In this document: piece after piece, positions 1 through 10,300 of the stretch | Numbering within the stretch: the stretch's first letter is position 1 | How the letters are laid out: every line of letters begins with the position of its first letter | NCBI RefSeq assembly: GCF_022627575.1 | Contig: NZ_JADEYQ010000002.1 | Coordinates: 372,001 to 436,000, forward strand | Direction of reading: 5' to 3' | Length of the DNA: 64,000 bases | Origin: Sphingobacterium rhinopitheci | GTDB lineage: Bacteria; Bacteroidota; Bacteroidia; Sphingobacteriales; Sphingobacteriaceae | Notes under the pieces: model-generated | What the model was told of the DNA's origin: nothing | Databases searched by the model: none | The model's input: the letters and a program-made list of their open reading frames with translations, nothing else | Program-made: the position numbers and the translations under genes

Positions 1-519
1 ACGAAGCCTATGTCTGATGCACAGGGAGCTGAGCAGATGCTTCTTCTTATTGACACCCTTCGTGGCAATGGTTTTGAGCATTACGAGATATCTAATTTTG
101 CCAAAGATGGCTTCTATGCCAAACATAATACCAACTACTGGAAAGGAAAGCATTACTTAGGTATTGGCCCCTCGGCGCATTCATTCAATGGCAATTCCAG
201 AGCATGGAACATCGCCAACAATGCCAAATATATAACAGGCATTCAAGAAAACATACCTACTATAGAGGAGGAGCTATTAAGCAAAAACGACCAATTCAAT
301 GAGTATGTAATGACTTCACTGCGTACCATGTGGGGTATAGATCTACAAAAAATAGAGCAGGCATTTGGATATGATTATATACAGCATATCAAGAAAGAAG
401 TAGTTACCTATATAGATACAGCAGAAATCGAAAACCACAACGACCATATATATCGACTAACAGCTAAAGGTAAACTAATGGCAGATCATATCGCCTCTGA
501 ATTATTTATAGTAGATTAA
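1..519 (+). CDS. hemW: HemW-like radical SAM protein, C-terminal part (5' partial)
   Basis: This is the end of a HemW-type protein, a heme chaperone related to oxygen-independent coproporphyrinogen III oxidase HemN. The reading frame is open from base 1, so the radical SAM CxxxCxxC part lies outside the window. The visible part has the family segments HYEISNFAK, NYWKGKHYLGIGPSAHSF and a C-terminal winged-helix-like HemN_C region ending in LTAKGKLMADHIASEL. In the family this region follows the SAM barrel and contributes to heme or substrate handling. The ATG at 10 is internal. Annotation as HemW rather than HemN rests on resemblance and cannot be settled without the N-terminus. Confidence 0.88.
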   Translation, partial: TKPMSDAQGAEQMLLLIDTLRGNGFEHYEISNFAKDGFYAKHNTNYWKGKHYLGIGPSAHSFNGNSRAWNIANNAKYITGIQENIPTIEEELLSKNDQFNEYVMTSLRTMWGIDLQKIEQAFGYDYIQHIKKEVVTYIDTAEIENHNDHIYRLTAKGKLMADHIASELFIVD

Positions 520-570
520 AAAGTGCAAAATAAAAAGAAATAAATTATCTTACAAAAAAAACACATCTTC

Positions 571-1019
571 ATGAAGATAATTATAATTTCCATTTCATTG
601 CTTTTATTATCTAATTACTTGTCGGCACAGATAAGAGTTGTCGACGAAGTTGTCAAAAATATAAGCACCCAAAATAATAATACCATTGGCGAAATCAAAG
701 CCGATCAGTAAAAGACAACAGGATAAAAATTTCTTTTCGTGCAGATACATCTAACGCAATTGATAGGGGACAGATCTATTTAAAGTCATCGGAGGAATTT
801 GAGCTTTTGTATCAAATCATTATGAAAGGTATTCAAGAAAATAAAAATCAGATAATCACGATAGATTTAGGCGATAGCAGATTACTGATTCGCTACACAA
901 AAGAGCTCTTAACTGCACCTACTATACAGTTCTCCCATAGCTACAACAATGCATTGTATCAAAATAAAATATCCCAAAAATATGCTAAAAAAAACATCCT
1001 CAAATTATTCAAAAAATAA
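571..1019 (+). pseudogene. Small secreted protein gene broken by a frameshift
   Basis: An ATG at 571 opens a frame with a clear signal peptide (MKIIIISISLLLLSNYLSAQ) that stops at 709-711 after 46 residues. The next frame is open from 681 and continues as SVKDNRIKISFRAD, then IDRGQIYLKSSEEFELLY, to the stop at 1017-1019. The two halves join into one protein of about 148 residues if one base is missing near 700-710. The downstream frame alone would need a TTG start at 807, in the middle of plausible coding sequence. I recognise no family; the mature part looks like a small secreted beta-rich protein. A sequencing error would give the same picture. Confidence 0.6.
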
Positions 1020-1194
1020 TAGATTTTTCATTGTAACACTTAACAAATAGAATATCTACTAAAAAAATATGACTAGATTGAACAAAAAACGGGGTAACAA
1101 TTTTAATAATTAATCAATAAAAACAACATTTATTTCAATTAATGAAATTAATAATAGTGAATTTATTGGTTTTTTAACAATTATGAAATTCCAT

Positions 1195-1226
1195 TTGTTA
1201 CATGATGAAACTTAACAGTAATTTTG
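1195..1226 (+). promoter_or_regulatory. Bacteroidota-type promoter for gap
   Basis: TTG at 1195-1197 is followed after 21 bases by TAATTTTG at 1219-1226. This matches the Bacteroidota primary-sigma consensus TTG/TAnnTTTG. Transcription would start near 1232, giving a leader of about 20 bases before the ATG at 1251. The motif is read directly; activity is inferred. Confidence 0.6.
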
Positions 1227-1250
1227 CATCATAATCATTTCTAAAACATT

Positions 1251-2699
1251 ATGATACACAATCAAACTTTTGAAACCGAAATCAAAAGTTACCAACACAA
1301 GCAAAGTGCTGCAGTAAAGCTGATACAAATCGTAAACAGCTTATGGTTTGGCAGTTCGATAGAATTAATATTTTTTCGTAAGCAACTTTTTGACAGGCCT
1401 GTAAACACAGTATTACATCTGCACCAACAATCGCACGAATTGGCAGATCCTGCAGTCAGCATCTTTGAAACGTTGCGCGTAGCCCAAGCAATGCATCACC
1501 TACAGTTGTCACCATCACGTATTGATATTGGTACATTAGCATTAGAAGTACGTAATCAAAATATTGAGGACGACCAATTGCTTTATTTTATAAAGAAAGA
1601 ATTGATGTCTGCACAAGATCACAAGAATTTTGAACCTCGTGATGTTGTTTTATATGGATTTGGACGTATAGGACGCCTATTAGCGCGTGAGTTGATTAGT
1701 AAGTCAGGAGCAGGCAAGCAATTGCGCCTTCGCGCTATTGTAACACGCGATACCGTAGATGAAAAGACATTATACAAAAGAGCTACTTTACTACGCAACG
1801 ATTCTATTCATGGAGATTTTAAGGGAGAAGTAGACTACGACCTAGAACATCAAGCATTGATCATAAATGGTACCACTGTAAAAATAATTTCTACCGAGAA
1901 TCCGGAAGACATCGATTATACGGAATATGGCATCCACAATGCATTGATCATTGATAATACAGGAGCATTTAGAGATGAGCGTGAACTATCTAGACATCTA
2001 ACAGCCAATGGAGCGAGCCAAGTACTACTAACAGCACCAGCCAAAGGAATTCCAAATATTGTATATGGTGTCAACAATGATATGATAGATTTAGAATATA
2101 CATCTATTTTTTCGGCCGCCTCATGCACTACAAACGCGATATCTCCAATACTGGAAATAATAGATAAAAAATTCAGTATCAACCAGGGGCATATAGAAAC
2201 AATACACTCCTATACAAATGACCAAAATCTAGTAGACAATATGCATAGCAAATCTAGACGTGGGCGTGCAGCAGGGTTAAATATGGTAATAACAGAGACA
2301 GGTGCTGGATCCGCTGTAGCAAAGGTACTACCCGCATTGGCCGGCAAATTGACATCTAACGCTATTCGTGTACCGGTATCCAATGGTTCCTTAGCGATAC
2401 TTAATCTTCAACTGAATACAGCTACATCTGTCGAAGAAGTGAATACCATATTGAAGGAATCAGCTTTAAAAGGACATTTAATAGAACAAATACACTATTC
2501 CAACAATGATGAACTTGTTTCCTCGGATATCATCGGCACGACAGCAGCAGCAGTTGTGGATGCCCCTGCAACAATAGTATCAGCAGATGGAAAAAGCATA
2601 AATATATACGTTTGGTATGACAATGAATACGGTTATACACACCAAGTAATGCGTTTAGCGCGCCATATCGCAGGTGTCCGCCGTTACGTTTACTATTAA
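1251..2699 (+). CDS. gap: Long-form glyceraldehyde-3-phosphate dehydrogenase
   Basis: It oxidises glyceraldehyde 3-phosphate to 1,3-bisphosphoglycerate with NAD(P) in glycolysis. At 482 residues it is about 145 longer than classic GAPDH, the extra length being a helical N-terminal extension (residues 1-130). The dinucleotide-binding GFGRIG is at residues 136-141. The catalytic Cys is residue 292 in SAASCTTNA, and the C-terminus carries the usual WYDNEYGYTHQ segment. A long GAPDH subclass of this kind is known in Bacteroidota and some proteobacteria. The gene stands alone between a promoter and a strong terminator. Direction and cofactor preference (glycolytic or gluconeogenic) cannot be read from the sequence. 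Confidence 0.93.
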   Translation: MIHNQTFETEIKSYQHKQSAAVKLIQIVNSLWFGSSIELIFFRKQLFDRPVNTVLHLHQQSHELADPAVSIFETLRVAQAMHHLQLSPSRIDIGTLALEVRNQNIEDDQLLYFIKKELMSAQDHKNFEPRDVVLYGFGRIGRLLARELISKSGAGKQLRLRAIVTRDTVDEKTLYKRATLLRNDSIHGDFKGEVDYDLEHQALIINGTTVKIISTENPEDIDYTEYGIHNALIIDNTGAFRDERELSRHLTANGASQVLLTAPAKGIPNIVYGVNNDMIDLEYTSIFSAASCTTNAISPILEIIDKKFSINQGHIETIHSYTNDQNLVDNMHSKSRRGRAAGLNMVITETGAGSAVAKVLPALAGKLTSNAIRVPVSNGSLAILNLQLNTATSVEEVNTILKESALKGHLIEQIHYSNNDELVSSDIIGTTAAAVVDAPATIVSADGKSINIYVWYDNEYGYTHQVMRLARHIAGVRRYVYY

Positions 2700-2730
2700 T
2701 AAAGAATCCAAGTTTTCATTTTTTAAATAC

Positions 2731-2758
2731 AAAAAGCCATCCTTCGGGATGGCTTTTT
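2731..2758. terminator. Bidirectional intrinsic terminator between gap and waaA
   Basis: A 12-bp stem (2731-2742 with 2747-2758) closed by a TTCG tetraloop has A-rich and T-rich flanks on either side. It therefore works as an intrinsic terminator for gap on the plus strand and waaA on the minus strand, which converge here. Confidence 0.9.
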
Positions 2759-2784
2759 ACTAAGGGAACTACAGAAATCAAAAA

Positions 2785-4032
2785 CTAAGAACCCAACAAT
2801 TTTTCTGTTTTAATATACTTCATAATAATCTGTGTAGCACCTGCATTTTGTTGCACATACTTTTTGGCAGCGAGGCCAAATTCTTTTCTCTTACCTTCAT
2901 CTTTGAGTTCTTCAAAAATAGTCTTCAATTCATATTGATTGCTAATTGAAAATCCTGCCATAATAGTCACTAAATCTTCTGCTTCTTTAAACTTTTCATA
3001 CTTGGGACCAAAGACAACAGGGATACCATATGTAGCCGCTTCCAATGTATTATGGATACCGACACCAAATCCACCACCAATATAAGCGACATCAGCATAA
3101 TAATACAAAGCTGAGAGCATGCCTATATTATCTATAACCAAAATTTGCGCATCTCTAATCTGCTGCTGTTCATAGGTTGCCAATTGAGAATACAACAAAG
3201 CATTGGGAAATAATCTCTTTATATCCGAAAGATGAGAGGCATGAATTTCGTGCGGGGCAAGAATAAGCTTCCACGAAGTGTCAGCGGACATCAAAGGAGA
3301 CAACAATTCTTCGTCCGGTGTCCATGTACTACCAGCTACTAATACATTGTGTCGCTCTACAAATACCTCTACCATTGGCATAGCTTGATGCTGTATCGGA
3401 AGCTCCACAACTCTATCAAAGCGCGTATCTCCTGCTAAGCCGGCATTTGTAATACCTATCCACTTCAACATATGTACAGAATCAGAATTCTGTGTAAAAA
3501 AATAAGAAACATTCCTCAAAATACCCTTAAAAAAACCGCCATAAGGCCTAAAGAATATTTGATCTTCTCTAAATATAGCCGAGATCATCAAAAGACGAAC
3601 ATCTCTTTTGGGTAACTCTTTAAAGTAATGATACCAATATTCGTATTTTGTAAATACAACAAACTTGGGTTGTATAATATCTATGAAACGTCTAGCATTG
3701 GAAGCGGTATCTTGAGGAAGATAAAATACATAATCAGCTAAAGTGGTATTCTTACGTATTTCAAAGCCCGAAGGGGAGAAAAAAGTTATTACAATTTTTT
3801 CATGTGGAAAACTTTTTTTTAGTGCCTCCAAAACGGACCTTCCCTGCTCGAATTCTCCTAGAGAGGCAAAATGAAACCATATGTATTTATGTCCTTTTTC
3901 AACCGTTTGCTCTATGTGACTCAAAATATTTTTTCGCCCTTCTACCCACAGCTTCGCTTTGGTATGAAACGGTGAAATGAGGTGCAAAATAGCACCATAA
4001 AACCATATTCCTAAATCGTAAATGAAACGCAT
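2785..4032 (-). CDS. waaA: 3-deoxy-D-manno-octulosonic acid (Kdo) transferase
   Basis: A 415-residue inner-membrane glycosyltransferase (GT30 family) that adds Kdo from CMP-Kdo to the lipid A precursor in LPS synthesis. The N-terminal hydrophobic segment (IWFYGAILHLI) would anchor it. FHFASLGEFEQG holds the Glu (residue 60) that corresponds to the family's catalytic base. The C-terminal half has YIGGGFGVGIHNTLEAATYG and PVVFGP, typical of the nucleotide-sugar-binding domain. ATG start. It is divergent from galE across 85 bases, so the two envelope-sugar genes may share regulation. Length is normal for Bacteroidota WaaA. Confidence 0.92.
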   Translation of the reverse strand: MRFIYDLGIWFYGAILHLISPFHTKAKLWVEGRKNILSHIEQTVEKGHKYIWFHFASLGEFEQGRSVLEALKKSFPHEKIVITFFSPSGFEIRKNTTLADYVFYLPQDTASNARRFIDIIQPKFVVFTKYEYWYHYFKELPKRDVRLLMISAIFREDQIFFRPYGGFFKGILRNVSYFFTQNSDSVHMLKWIGITNAGLAGDTRFDRVVELPIQHQAMPMVEVFVERHNVLVAGSTWTPDEELLSPLMSADTSWKLILAPHEIHASHLSDIKRLFPNALLYSQLATYEQQQIRDAQILVIDNIGMLSALYYYADVAYIGGGFGVGIHNTLEAATYGIPVVFGPKYEKFKEAEDLVTIMAGFSISNQYELKTIFEELKDEGKRKEFGLAAKKYVQQNAGATQIIMKYIKTEKLLGS

Positions 4033-4117
4033 ATTGTGAAATATTACTTATATTCGTCAAAGATATTAAACCTTTTCTAATTCAAGGAAAACGCTCAAAT
4101 CACGAAACAAAAAATAT

Positions 4118-5146
4118 ATGAGTAAAATATTAGTAACCGGAGGAACAGGATATATAGGTTCACATACCGTAGTAGAATTATTCAATGCTGGATATACTCC
4201 AGTAATCGTTGATAACCTATCGAATTCCAATATCCAAATATTGGATCAAATAGAAAAAATAATCGGTATAAAGCCTGAGTTTCATGAATTCGACCTTTGT
4301 GATGAATCAAAAACCAAAGCCTTCATATTAAACAATCCAGACATCAGTGGTATTATTCACTTTGCGGCATCCAAAGCAGTTGGAGAATCTGTTGCTGATC
4401 CATTAAAATATTATTACAACAACTTCTTCTCCCTAATAAACTTATTGAATGGCTATAGAGAAACACCTATAAACTTTGTGTTCTCTTCTAGCTGTACAGT
4501 ATATGGAGAGCCTGATACATTACCTGTAACAGAATTTGCTCCTGTAAAGAAAGCAACTTCACCTTATGGTAATACCAAACAAATAGCGGAAGAAATCCTT
4601 CAAGAGACAGCTTCTGCTTATGGCAATTATAATATCATCGCTTTACGTTACTTCAATCCAGTTGGTGCACATGCTACAGCTTTATTGGGCGAGCTACCTA
4701 ATGGTGTTCCGCAAAACCTTTTACCATTTATTACACAAACGGCAATTGGGAAGCGTGAGAAATTAACCGTATTTGGAAATGATTATGATACGCCTGATGG
4801 ATCATGTATTCGTGATTATATCCACGTGGTAGATTTAGCGAAGGCACACGTTGCAGCGATTAAATTATTAGAAAAAGGAAATCCGAATGGCAATTATGAT
4901 GTTTTCAATATAGGAACTGGCCAAGGTAACTCTGTGATTGAAGCTATTACAGCATTTGAAAAAGCTTCCGGACAAAAATTAAATTATGAATTTGGTCCAC
5001 GCCGTGATGGTGATGTTATCAAAGTATATGGCGATGTTACTAAATCAGCTAAAGAATTAAACTGGAAAGCAGAACTGGGCATTGATGAAATGATGGCCTC
5101 TTCCTGGAAATGGGAGAAATATTTGAAAGAAAACCCAATTGGCTAA
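4118..5146 (+). CDS. galE: UDP-glucose 4-epimerase
   Basis: It interconverts UDP-glucose and UDP-galactose in the cytoplasm, feeding galactose use and envelope polysaccharides. It is an extended short-chain dehydrogenase of 342 residues. The NAD-binding GGTGYIG is at residues 8-14, the SSSCTVYGEP strand carries the catalytic Ser/Thr region, and SPYGNTK holds the Tyr150-x3-Lys154 pair. RYFNPVGAH and CIRDYIHVVDLA are classic GalE signatures. ATG start at 4118. It is a single gene with its own terminator. Specificity for N-acetylated sugars is possible but not visible. Confidence 0.95.
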   Translation: MSKILVTGGTGYIGSHTVVELFNAGYTPVIVDNLSNSNIQILDQIEKIIGIKPEFHEFDLCDESKTKAFILNNPDISGIIHFAASKAVGESVADPLKYYYNNFFSLINLLNGYRETPINFVFSSSCTVYGEPDTLPVTEFAPVKKATSPYGNTKQIAEEILQETASAYGNYNIIALRYFNPVGAHATALLGELPNGVPQNLLPFITQTAIGKREKLTVFGNDYDTPDGSCIRDYIHVVDLAKAHVAAIKLLEKGNPNGNYDVFNIGTGQGNSVIEAITAFEKASGQKLNYEFGPRRDGDVIKVYGDVTKSAKELNWKAELGIDEMMASSWKWEKYLKENPIG

Positions 5147-5166
5147 TTTTTCAAGCCATAAACACT

Positions 5167-5204
5167 AAAAAGCCCCCAATAGTAAATACTATTGGGGGCT
5201 TTTT
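5167..5204. terminator. Intrinsic terminator after galE
   Basis: A perfect 17-bp stem (5167-5183 with 5188-5204) around an AAAT loop has five A bases on the left and five T bases on the right. It is symmetric, so it can also end the minus-strand DUF983 transcript. Confidence 0.92.
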
Positions 5205-5220
5205 GCGCCATAGCTAATGG

Positions 5221-5637
5221 CTAATTATCTCTATACTTGCCCAAGTAGTACTCTTCCTTAAATTGAAATTGTGGTGTCAAATAATACAACAATACTATTC
5301 TAGAATACCTATAATTGAATGGTGACAAAAGTATCGACATCCCTAATGCAACAGAAAGATATAACCACGGAGACTCCAAATTGCCCGTCAATACATAAGT
5401 AGCGACGCATGATGATACCAGCTCGGCTACCACAAAAGCATAACTAACATACATGGCTACATAAAAGTATCCGGGTTCCTTTTCAAACTTCAAACCACAA
5501 TGCGGACAGTGGTCCAACATTTTCTTGGACCGTAAGCTCAATAAAGGTGCTTTAAACATATTTCCTTTGCGACAACGCGGACATTTGCCCGCTAACGCAC
5601 TTTTCCATTCACTCGGTAAAGTATATTCAGTAGCCAT
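5221..5637 (-). CDS. DUF983 family membrane protein
   Basis: A 138-residue protein with an N-terminal zinc-ribbon-like part, CPRCRKG then CPHCGLKF, each with a CxxC knuckle. Two hydrophobic segments follow (around YVAMYVSYAFVVAELV and WLYLSVALGMSILL). This arrangement is DUF983, a family common in Bacteroidota and Alphaproteobacteria with no established function. The ATG at 5637 is 21 bases downstream of the end of the AraC-type gene on the same strand, so the two may be co-transcribed. Confidence 0.82.
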   Translation of the reverse strand: MATEYTLPSEWKSALAGKCPRCRKGNMFKAPLLSLRSKKMLDHCPHCGLKFEKEPGYFYVAMYVSYAFVVAELVSSCVATYVLTGNLESPWLYLSVALGMSILLSPFNYRYSRIVLLYYLTPQFQFKEEYYLGKYRDN

Positions 5638-5658
5638 ATAATGGTATAATTTTAAATG

Positions 5659-6507
5659 CTATAATTTTCTAAACTCCTCAGGCGTAACACCCTCTATTTT
5701 TTTAAAGAACTTCGTGAAATACGAATTATCACTAAAGTTCAACTCATAAGCAATCTCGGCAATCGAAAAATCTCTTATTACCAATAATCTTTTTGCTTCC
5801 AATACAATCCTATTTCTTATAATCTCTCCTGCTGATTCTCCTAAAAGCTCTTTACATAGTGCATTGAGATGATTAGGAGTAATATAAAGCAAAGAAGCAT
5901 ACTCTTTTGGCAAACGCAACTTTTTGTAATTCAACTCAATAAGAGCTAAGAAATTACGCAACAAAGTATGATTATATACATTCGCCTCATTGGCAATACT
6001 ACCTTCCCTTTTCCCCTCCAGTAAATGGAACAAATACAACAAAGAAATACTACTAAAATCGCGATCATCGACCTGTTGTCGCATTCTTTCCAATACTGCT
6101 ATTACAGCTTCAAGTTTAGAAGAATCCACTTGCACAACTTCATCACGAACTAGCCCCGAGAAGAAAGAAAAATTAGATAAATAATCCGGTCTTAGTAGGA
6201 GATTTTTAAATAAATCCTTATCAAAATTTACGATATACCCATCCATTTCGCCTTCAAATTCCCAGCTATGAATTTGTCCTGGAATCATAAAATAAATCTG
6301 CCCTGGACACACATCAAACCGCTGAAAATCTATAACATGAAAGCCACTCCCTTTTGTAAACAGCACGAAATGGTAAAAATTATGCCTATGCGGAAATACT
6401 AAATTCTTATTTCGAACCAAATAACCTGCTAAGTCCTCTACCATAATCTCCTTATGGAAACTATTAGAAACTGTACATTGTTCGATAATAGGAACTTTTG
6501 AAATCAT
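5659..6507 (-). CDS. AraC-family transcriptional regulator
   Basis: About 282 residues. The N-terminal cupin sensor contains FPHRHNFYHFVLFTKGSG and FMIPGQIHSWEF, so it probably binds a small effector. The C-terminal double helix-turn-helix ends in the AraC signature (SIAEIAYELNFSDNSYFTKFF, then GVTPEEFRKL). I start at ATG 6507. A longer reading from 6513 would begin with a TTG that belongs to a TATCTTTG -10-like box at 6518-6511 on the minus strand, so it is unlikely. That box also suggests a very short or absent leader. The effector and targets are unknown; the downstream DUF983 gene is the nearest candidate. Confidence 0.88.
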   Translation of the reverse strand: MISKVPIIEQCTVSNSFHKEIMVEDLAGYLVRNKNLVFPHRHNFYHFVLFTKGSGFHVIDFQRFDVCPGQIYFMIPGQIHSWEFEGEMDGYIVNFDKDLFKNLLLRPDYLSNFSFFSGLVRDEVVQVDSSKLEAVIAVLERMRQQVDDRDFSSISLLYLFHLLEGKREGSIANEANVYNHTLLRNFLALIELNYKKLRLPKEYASLLYITPNHLNALCKELLGESAGEIIRNRIVLEAKRLLVIRDFSIAEIAYELNFSDNSYFTKFFKKIEGVTPEEFRKL

Positions 6508-6613
6508 ACACAAAGATAAAGCTAACTGACCACTATATATGGTACAAATCCATCTTTTAATGGTACTTTTTATAGATAAGTAAAAACAACCATCACTTCA
6601 AACAAATATAATC

Positions 6614-6644
6614 TTGACCAATATCTCCTTTAATATTATCTTTA
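6614..6644 (+). promoter_or_regulatory. Promoter abutting the start codon of the 6649 gene
   Basis: TTG at 6614-6616, a 20-base spacer, then TATCTTTA at 6637-6644, one base off TAnnTTTG. The ATG is at 6649, only five bases downstream. Transcription would begin at or next to the start codon, so the message may be leaderless. Confidence 0.45.
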
Positions 6645-6648
6645 CACC

Positions 6649-7194
6649 ATGTCATTGCATAAAGATCCTGAACTAAAAGAAGCTGTCCTAAATCTTTCTC
6701 CCCGGGAAAAAGATAAATTATTGATTCGCCTTATTAGTAAAGATAAAATGCTAATGAAACAACTTCATTTTCAACTATTAGAAGATGAAGATGACTTGTC
6801 ACGAAGAATTGAATCACTACGTGAAAAATTGAATGAAATGAGTAACCCAAATCGCTCTGACATTAAAAATAGCGCTGTATACAGCAACTACAAAGGGCTT
6901 ACTTCTTTAATCCGCCAACAAAGCGGATTAATAAACGAGCATGAAAAAATAACTAAAGACAAATTTTCGGAGGTAGAATTCCGATTGTTGATTCTTGAAA
7001 ATGCCTTCAAAACCTATCCAATACTTTTTGAGAAATCATATATCGCAATATCAGATAAGCTACATAGATATGTAATCGCCCGCTTAAAAGCTACCCTTAC
7101 TAAATATGATAAGCTACACGAAGACCTTCAATTTGATCTTCAAGAAAGCTATAACTACATCACAGGCTTTGCGGCAGAAAATGATTTATATTAA
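6649..7194 (+). CDS. Conserved helical hypothetical protein
   Basis: 181 residues, no signal peptide or membrane segment, rich in charged helices. A heptad-like stretch around residues 45-70 (EDEDDLSRRIESLREKLNEM) suggests a coiled coil. The opening ELKEAVLNLSPREKDKLLIRL looks like a short helical module. I do not recognise a named family, though proteins of this look are common next to mfd-type genes in Sphingobacteriaceae. It precedes mfd on the same strand but is separated from it by 180 bases. Function unknown; probably cytoplasmic. Confidence 0.7.
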   Translation: MSLHKDPELKEAVLNLSPREKDKLLIRLISKDKMLMKQLHFQLLEDEDDLSRRIESLREKLNEMSNPNRSDIKNSAVYSNYKGLTSLIRQQSGLINEHEKITKDKFSEVEFRLLILENAFKTYPILFEKSYIAISDKLHRYVIARLKATLTKYDKLHEDLQFDLQESYNYITGFAAENDLY

Positions 7195-7374
7195 ATGATT
7201 TGTCTTTGCTGACAGATCCCTCCCTATAACTTAATATATTCTTTGCTTTCATAGTATTCTGCTCAGAAATATATGTGTATACACTTGTTTATTAACGGTA
7301 CAATTACGATTTACATAATCGCATAAAACAGCATTCATTGATTTTTTGTATTTTTGTATAAATACTGACTTTAC

Positions 7375-10300
7375 GTGAATATAAAAGAGATCTTATTACA
7401 ATACGGACAAACAGAACAGGTTACATCTTTTGTAAAAGCTATCCAAGGGAAAACCCCTAAAGTACACCTCAAAGGTCTTATAGGCTCTTCTGATGCGTTA
7501 GTTGCAGCAGCCGCCTATTCGCTACAAGAGCGCCCGTATGTATTTATCCTACCTACACACGAAGACGCTTCTTACTTCCTTAGTGATTTGGAAAGTCTTT
7601 TTGACAAACAGATTTTATTTTTCCCTGCTTCATACCGTAAAGCCTTTGATTTTACTCAACTGGACAGCGCCAATGTATTGCAACGTGCAGAAACTTTAAG
7701 TTCCTTAAATCATACCTCAGAATTACCAAAGATTGTGGTTACTTATCCTGAGGCAATCAGTGAAAAAGTAATTAATCGTACAGATCTTGAGAAGAATACA
7801 TTAGCTATCACTCAAAACACAAAATTGAGTATTGATTTCATCAATGAATTTCTATATGAATATGATTTCGATCGTGTCGACTTCGTTTATGAACCAGGAC
7901 AATTCGCTATTCGTGGTGGAATCGTGGATATCTTTTCTTTCTCGAATGATCTACCGTATCGGATAGAATTTTTTGGTGACGAAATTGAAAGTATCCGTAC
8001 TTTTGATATTGAATCACAGCTATCTGTAAGTAAGATTCATACCGTCAGTATTGTTCCCAATGTACAAGCGAAATTTCTTGCTAGCAATCATATTTCCTTA
8101 TTAGAATATATTGATAGGGATTCTGTCATCTGGATTAAAGATGTTCAATTCACACTTGATGTAATATTAGAAGGATATAAAAAATCATCCCAACTATGGA
8201 AAGCGCTATCAGCAACAGATCTCAAAAATAACCCTGAATGGGTCGATCCTCGATTTACGTTTACGGATGACAAGAATTTTGGTGCTATGCTATTTGATTT
8301 TCCAAATGTAGAATTTGGAAAGCAGTTCTTTTTCAAAGCGGATGCAACGATTCAATTTGATACGCATCCACAACCTTCATTCAATAAAGATTTCAATTTA
8401 CTAATACATAATTTCAAAGAAAATGAAAGTAAGAAAATTGAGAACCTTATATTTTCAGATTCTACGAAACAAGTAGAACGCATTTATGCTATCCTAACCG
8501 ATTTAGATAAATCGGTTACCTTTACACCTATTTATAAAGCTTTACGCGAAGGATTTCGTGATGACAGTACAAAACTAGCCTGTTATACCGATCATCAGAT
8601 ATTCGATAGATATTATAAATATAAACGTATCAAAGCATATGAACGCTCTCAGGCCATCACGCTAAAAGAGCTACGCGACCTAAAACCAGGTGATTACATC
8701 ACACATATTGATCATGGTGTAGGAAAATACGCCGGCTTAGAAAAAGTCGATGTTAACGGCAAAACGCAAGAGATGATTCGCTTGATCTATGCTGACAATG
8801 ACCTGTTATATGTCAATATAAATTCTTTAAACCGTATATCGAAATATTCTGGTAAGGAGGGGACAGTTCCAAAAATGAATAAATTAGGAACAGATACCTG
8901 GGATAAATTAAAGAAAACAACAAAGAAAAAGGTTAAAGATATTGCACGTGACTTGATCAAGCTATATGCTGTTCGTAAAGCACAAACAGGTAATGCTTTT
9001 AGTCCGGATACATATTTACAAAATGAGCTTGAAGCTTCCTTTATATACGAAGATACACCTGATCAAGAGAAAGCAACTGCCGATGTAAAGCGCGATATGG
9101 AATCCCCACACCCGATGGATCGTTTGGTATGTGGAGATGTTGGTTTTGGGAAGACGGAAGTTGCTATTCGTGCGGCATTCAAAGCAGTAGCAGATAGCAA
9201 ACAAGTCGCAATATTAGTCCCTACCACAATATTAGCGTCACAACATCATCGTACTTTCACAGAACGCCTAAAAGGACTTCCTGCAAACATTGATTATATC
9301 AACCGCTTTAAGACACCCAAACAGATTAAAGATACTTTAAAAAGATTGGAAGAAGGGAAAGTTGATATTATCATCGGCACCCATCGCTTAGTAAGTAAAG
9401 ACGTGAAGTTTAAAGATTTAGGCCTGATGATTATTGATGAGGAGCAAAAATTTGGGGTTACCGTAAAAGAAAAACTCAAAGTAATGCGTGCCAATGTAGA
9501 TTCACTTACATTGACCGCAACACCTATTCCACGTACGCTTCATTTCTCATTGATGGGTGCTCGTGACTTGAGTATTATCTCTACCCCACCACCAAACAGG
9601 CAACCCGTGCAGACCGAACTTCATGTATTTGGAGAAACGCTAATTCAGGAGGCTATAGCCTATGAGATAGATCGCGGTGGACAGGTGTTCTTTATTCACA
9701 ACCGTGTAGCCGATCTTAAGCAGCTTGGCGCTATGATACAGAAGCTTGTTCCAGGCGCCCGTGTCGGTGTCGCACATGGTCAATTAGAGGGCGATGATTT
9801 GGAAGATGTAATGTTAAAATTTATCAACCATGATTTCGATGTCTTAGTAGCTACTACAATCATCGAAGCAGGTCTTGATATCCCTAATGCAAATACCATT
9901 ATCATCAATCATGCTCATATGTTTGGTTTGAGTGATCTACATCAGATGCGCGGACGCGTTGGGCGTTCGAACAAAAAAGCTTTTTGTTATCTTTTGAGTC
10001 CGCCACTGTCAACGCTTACTCCTGAAGCATACAAGCGTTTATCTGCTATTGAGGAATTCTCTGAGCTAGGATCGGGTTTTAATGTCGCTATGCGTGATTT
10101 GGATATTCGAGGATCGGGCAATCTTTTGGGAGGTGAACAATCCGGATTCATTGCTGAGATTGGCTTTGAAATGTATAACAAGATATTAGATGAAGCCGTA
10201 CAAGAGTTAAAAGATGATGAATTTGGCGAATTATTTGCGGACGATCAGAATAGAAAATATATATCTTTTACACAAATAGATACCGACTTGGAAGTAATGA

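Noticed and set aside
690-720. Programmed -1 frameshift in the 571-1019 gene
   Set aside because: No slippery heptamer of the X-XXY-YYZ type and no downstream pseudoknot can be seen, so a mutation or sequencing error is more likely.
807-1019. A 70-residue frame read as an independent gene
   Set aside because: Its TTG start lies in the middle of coding-like sequence that continues upstream to 681 and joins the signal-peptide frame at 571.
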